Position numbers and translations under genes: made by a program | Notes under the pieces: generated by a model | The model's database searches: none | What the model saw: the letters and a program-made list of their open reading frames with translations, nothing else | What the model was told of the DNA's origin: nothing | NCBI RefSeq assembly: GCF_001659605.2 | Contig: NC_035172.2 | Coordinates: 31,299,342 to 31,363,341, forward strand | Origin: Manihot esculenta | Lineage: Eukaryota; Streptophyta; Magnoliopsida; Malpighiales; Euphorbiaceae | DNA length: 64,000 nucleotides | Direction: 5' to 3' | In this document: positions 60,301 through 64,000 of the stretch, in pieces | Position numbering within the stretch: the stretch's first letter is position 1 | Layout: every line of letters begins with the position of its first letter

Positions 60301-60888
60301 ATTTCTTAATTATTTAACAAATTTTTAAGTGATTATGGCCGTTGCGTCTGTTTTGATTTAGACCCCTACAAAACTAAAAATATAAAATTTTTTTATAAAT
60401 ATTTATTTTATTAATTATTTTTTAAAATTCACTCTAAATATTAATATTGTTTAAAAAAATAGTAGATTAGTATTATATTTGAGTTTAAAAAATAATTTAA
60501 AATAATTTAATGTATGATGATGATCATCATAAATTCTGATTTTCAATTCACATTACAATGTAACAGTAACACCACATCACCCCCCTTGCCTTGCCTTGTG
60601 TTTTTATGGACTTTTACTGCTTTTTATGTCTATGCATTTACAATTATCCTTGTGGGAGAAAAGTTTGCTTAATTATTCTCTCTCTTCCATTAATCATCAT
60701 GATAGCTTAATTAACATTTTCTTTATTTATTTATTTATTTTCTGAAATAGGGGTGGGGAGTCGAATCTTTGACCTCATAAGGCTACAAGGATACACTTTT
60801 CACCAGGCTAAATCTCGGAGTGCTAACATTTTCTTTATTTTAAAATTTTTAATTCTAACAAAATCACATTATAATATTTTATGTATAA
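57331..60888. other. Intergenic stretch with a G-box-containing patch
   Basis: Mostly AT-rich. 58960-59330 has more even composition and two G-boxes (see the next entry) but no recognisable gene. The ORF starting at 58972 is low-complexity. 60745-60830 contains GAGTCGAATCTTTGACCTCA, resembling a dispersed repeat tail. Confidence 0.4.
59115..59159. promoter_or_regulatory. Pair of inverted G-boxes
   Basis: TTCACACGTGAA (59115-59126) and TCACGTGTGA (59150-59159) each contain CACGTG and mirror one another across 23 bp. They look like ABRE/G-box elements, but no gene is adjacent in this window. Confidence 0.35.
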
Positions 60889-61304
60889 TGAGGCGTATTC
60901 GATTCAAAATGAAAAAATTAATCAGTTTTTTCGGTTTGAATTAATTTAAAATTTTAGTTCAGTTTAATTTTTAATTTTAAAAATTTTAATTATTTTGGTT
61001 TAATTCAGTTTTAATCCAAAAAAAATTAAATCGAATCGATTAGTGATAATAGTATATTCAATAATACCGTGAGATTATATCATATTAAGTTAAAATATTT
61101 TAATTAAATTTTAAAATACTGTAAAAAAATAAAAATTTATTAAAAATTTAAACCGATTAAACCGAATCGAATCAGATCGGTTCAGTTTGATTTGATTTTT
61201 AATTAAAATTAATTCGGTTTGATTTTTATAAATATTAAAATTTTAATTTTTAATTTATTTAATTTAATTTAATTTTAAATCGAACCGATCGAATGCCCAC
61301 CCCA
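60889..61304. repeat. Degenerate copy of the hAT-type MITE
   Basis: The interior shows the same CGGTTTGAATT / AACCGAATCGAATC pattern and the right end ATCGAATGCCCACCCC, close to GACCGAATGCTCACCCC of the copy at 39985. The left end GAGGCGTATTCGATTC is its degraded inverted partner. The target duplication is not discernible. Confidence 0.7.
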
Positions 61305-61561
61305 AATAAATAAGTCCTCCTTCAATAGAATTCAAGTTTTTTTTAGTTTATAAATCTTTATTCAGCTAGATAAAGAAATATTAATAGTGAATTTTGGGTA
61401 TACAATGATATAATATTTTGTCATATAATCATTCAATAAAAATATTTTGATACTCAAATTTATGATTAGTCTAGGTCACTCTTAAAATTAAAAATTAAAA
61501 AATTTTGATCAAAACTCACAAGCAATTTGACATAATTAAAAGTCTAAAAAAAAAAATTCAT

Positions 61562-61820
61562 TCTGTAACCACTTAATTTTAAAAAATATATTAAAATATT
61601 TTTAAAATTTTAAAAAATTTAGTAATTATTAACTCAATTTATTTTAATCGTGTTTAACTAATTAATTTATGAAATATTAAAATATTTATTAATTAATTTT
61701 TTAATTTTATAAAATATTTACTAATTAATTAATAGATAACTAATAAAATTAAATAAGTGACTAATCAGAAAACTTTTTAAAATATTATTAAAATATATTT
61801 TTAAAATTAATAAAATAACT
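61562..61820. repeat. Degenerate MITE-like inverted repeat
   Basis: The arms at 61562-61670 and 61745-61820 pair imperfectly (shared TTTTAAAAA, ATATTAAAATA and TTTTAAAAA-type blocks). Resembles the copy at 46820-47113. Confidence 0.5.
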
Positions 61821-64000
61821 ACGTTTTTTATATTATAAAAATTAAATAATAATTTTTTTATTTTATTTATTTTTTATTAAAAAATTAAAATTCAAATCTC
61901 TAATCCATCGAGTGAGTTATATATATATTTAATTACCGGATCAAACTATATTAGACATCCCTAAATTTATGTTAGTAGATTGTTTTAGGGTAAAAATGAA
62001 TGATGAAGTATATAAGAGGATGGAAAAGAAAAGGAAAATAAAATAGACATTACAGAGAAATGAGAAATGAAAAAGGAAAAAAAAAAAAAAAAAAAACTCT
62101 GAGAAGTAAAAGAACATATTCTGCTGTACATATAATTCATAAGACTGGGGCAGGGATTCACTATTTATTTTGTTCACATCAGAAATATTCTTATCTTACC
62201 TAATAAGATGCCATTCACAGTCCAGATTTTGGATCTTGTGTCCTATTTTATTTTTTCTTACAATGCTATACATTTTGCATTAACATTGAATACCAACAAA
62301 ATTTCTGATAGCAACGTAAAAATTAAACTGATTTAATTCGATTTGATTGGATTTTTAGTGAATTTTTTATTTTTTATGTTTATTTTTAATATTATAAAAT
62401 TTATTAAAGTACTTTAATTGTAATTATGGTCTAATTTTTTTATATTATTAAAAATATTATACTATTGTTATTAATCAGTTCGGTTTGATTTTATTATTTT
62501 TCTAATAAAATCAAACCAAAATGAAATAATTAAAATTTTTAAAAATAAAAATTAAAAAAAATAAAAGTCAAGTTAAAAAGATTAAAAACTGAACTAAAAT
62601 TTTAAATTAATTCAATTTAATTGATTTTTTTGATTTGAATCGAGTTGCATAACGGGTAATGTCTAAATCAAAATTTTAAACATAATATTGAGTCATTTAT
62701 CTTGTGAAAATGAGAAATTTGTTTAATTTAAGGGTAATAAACAAGGTTGGTTTAGGTAATCTAAGTGTGAAATAAGTTGAGAAAGGCAAGAAGTGGAGTG
62801 ACAAATGGGTCATGGCATGGGTCATAAAGAAGAATAAAAATTGATTCACAAAATCCTAGGTGACCCATTGAGCCTGAATGGTTCAGAGTGTTAATTCTTA
62901 CCAAAATTATAAAAAATGTTTGAACCATCATTCCTACTTGTATTTTTATCATTCATCATGCTCATACACTGTGCTTGATTGTCCTAACACTAAATAAAAA
63001 AGTGTTATGAATTAGGTACGTTTCCATTTTCAGAGTGTGATCACTTGTACATATCTAGGTTTCCAAGACCTCCACATCTATTTTCTAAGTAAATTGCTCA
63101 TCCATTATATAAAAATTTAAAAAAAAAAATTTCCTAGCAAGAATTTGTTCAGTTTATAAGATTAAATACTCGACTTAAAAAAGAAGAATATCGAACTATT
63201 CATTCTAATATTCGACTAGAATTTTGTTTGATTTCAAATCATAGACTATTGATTAGTATTTTATTTTAAATAATAATATTTAAATATTATTTTTTCGATA
63301 AATAATTTTTACTTAGGATATCAATAAAATTATCTATTTAGATTTTAAAAGTTGAATTATATATTTAACATGTTTAAATAAGTTGGTTATGAAAATCATT
63401 TTAGCATTGGATAAATAGATAAATAAATATTTTTTATTATTTATTTTTTCTTTTTCAACAGAAAACTAATTTAATAATTTTTTTTTTTTTGGACATGGAC
63501 CCTTTTTTTCTGCACTATGTCGCTTATCATTATTCAACTCTTTATGCACAAAACATGAAAACAAGTGTCTACCATATGAAAAAACAGGCTTTGTTAAGGA
63601 AAGAGTTATTTCCCCACAAAATAGGAGAATCACAACCTTTCTAATTTTTTCTTTTTCTCCCTTCTTTAGAAAAAGTGAGGAGAAAATTAAATTTAAATAA
63701 TTTAGATAATTTATTTTTTGAAAAAAAAATTTAAATTTTACCTTTAACGAGTGATATAGAATAGTACGGATCACTTCTCTTTTAACTAGAGTTTTTAAAT
63801 TCGAATCTTGAATATAAAACACCTTTAAAAATATGACTCCGTAATGGGTATATCCAGTACATATTCAGATTAATCAAAACAGTAAATTTCAGACATTTAT
63901 ACAAAAGAAAATTAAATTTTTTCTTATATTTGAACAAAATTAACATAAAGTATCATGTTTATATTCTCTTAAATTTAAAAGAGATGTATTAAAATTAAAA
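61821..64000. other. AT-rich intergenic stretch
   Basis: No gene seen. 62320-62660 may be a third, strongly decayed copy of the CGGTTTGATTT-rich MITE. A poly-A run lies at about 62074-62096. Confidence 0.4.

Noticed and set aside
1..64000. CRISPR arrays, prokaryotic operons, rRNA genes
   Set aside because: Looked for and not found. The direct repeats present are microsatellites, LTR arrays or MITE parts in a plant nuclear context.

Overview
The window is nuclear DNA of a dicot plant: spliced plant genes (GT-AG introns) lie in very AT-rich intergenic sequence and among plant-type LTR retrotransposons. The formin gene is close to Arabidopsis FH6. The overall look would fit a Malpighiales or Euphorbiaceae genome such as cassava or rubber tree, but that placement is inference only.

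Positions 1-16484 are a stack of LTR retrotransposons. A Tekay/Del-like chromovirus on the minus strand (8196-16484) was hit in its left LTR by an Athila-like element on the plus strand (1111-8195). That element's 5' LTR was in turn hit by a third LTR element, of which only the end is visible (1-1110). LTR divergence that I counted by eye (about 1.2% for the chromovirus, 0.3% for the Athila-like element) agrees with this order. The Athila-like element is unusual: its long ORF joins gag directly to integrase, with no protease, reverse transcriptase or RNase H.

Positions 16485-31700 hold a two-finger C2H2 repressor gene of the ZAT10/STZ type (minus), an initiator tRNA-Met gene, the 5' end of a decayed Athila-like element (minus), a three-exon cell-wall gene with a degenerate GH17 half-domain plus an X8 domain (minus), and a 1.9-kb stretch bounded by degenerate inverted repeats. 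Positions 31724-38510 are an old chromovirus riddled with stops. It is split in its RNase H region by a solo LTR with a perfect 5-bp target duplication.

Positions 38511-48570 are AT-rich and gene-poor. They contain an hAT-type MITE with an 8-bp duplication, a Mutator-type MITE with a 9-bp duplication, and weaker inverted repeats. A complete four-exon type I formin gene (FH6-like, 911 residues) spans 48884-54372. Downstream on the minus strand (about 55990-57330) lies an unprocessed, frame-broken copy of a BTB/POZ-TAZ gene (BT4-like). The rest, to 64000, is AT-rich with degenerate MITEs.

The host genes do not form a pathway together. FH6 (actin nucleation at the plasma membrane) and the X8 protein (callose-related cell wall) both act at the cell surface, but nothing in the sequence ties them functionally.
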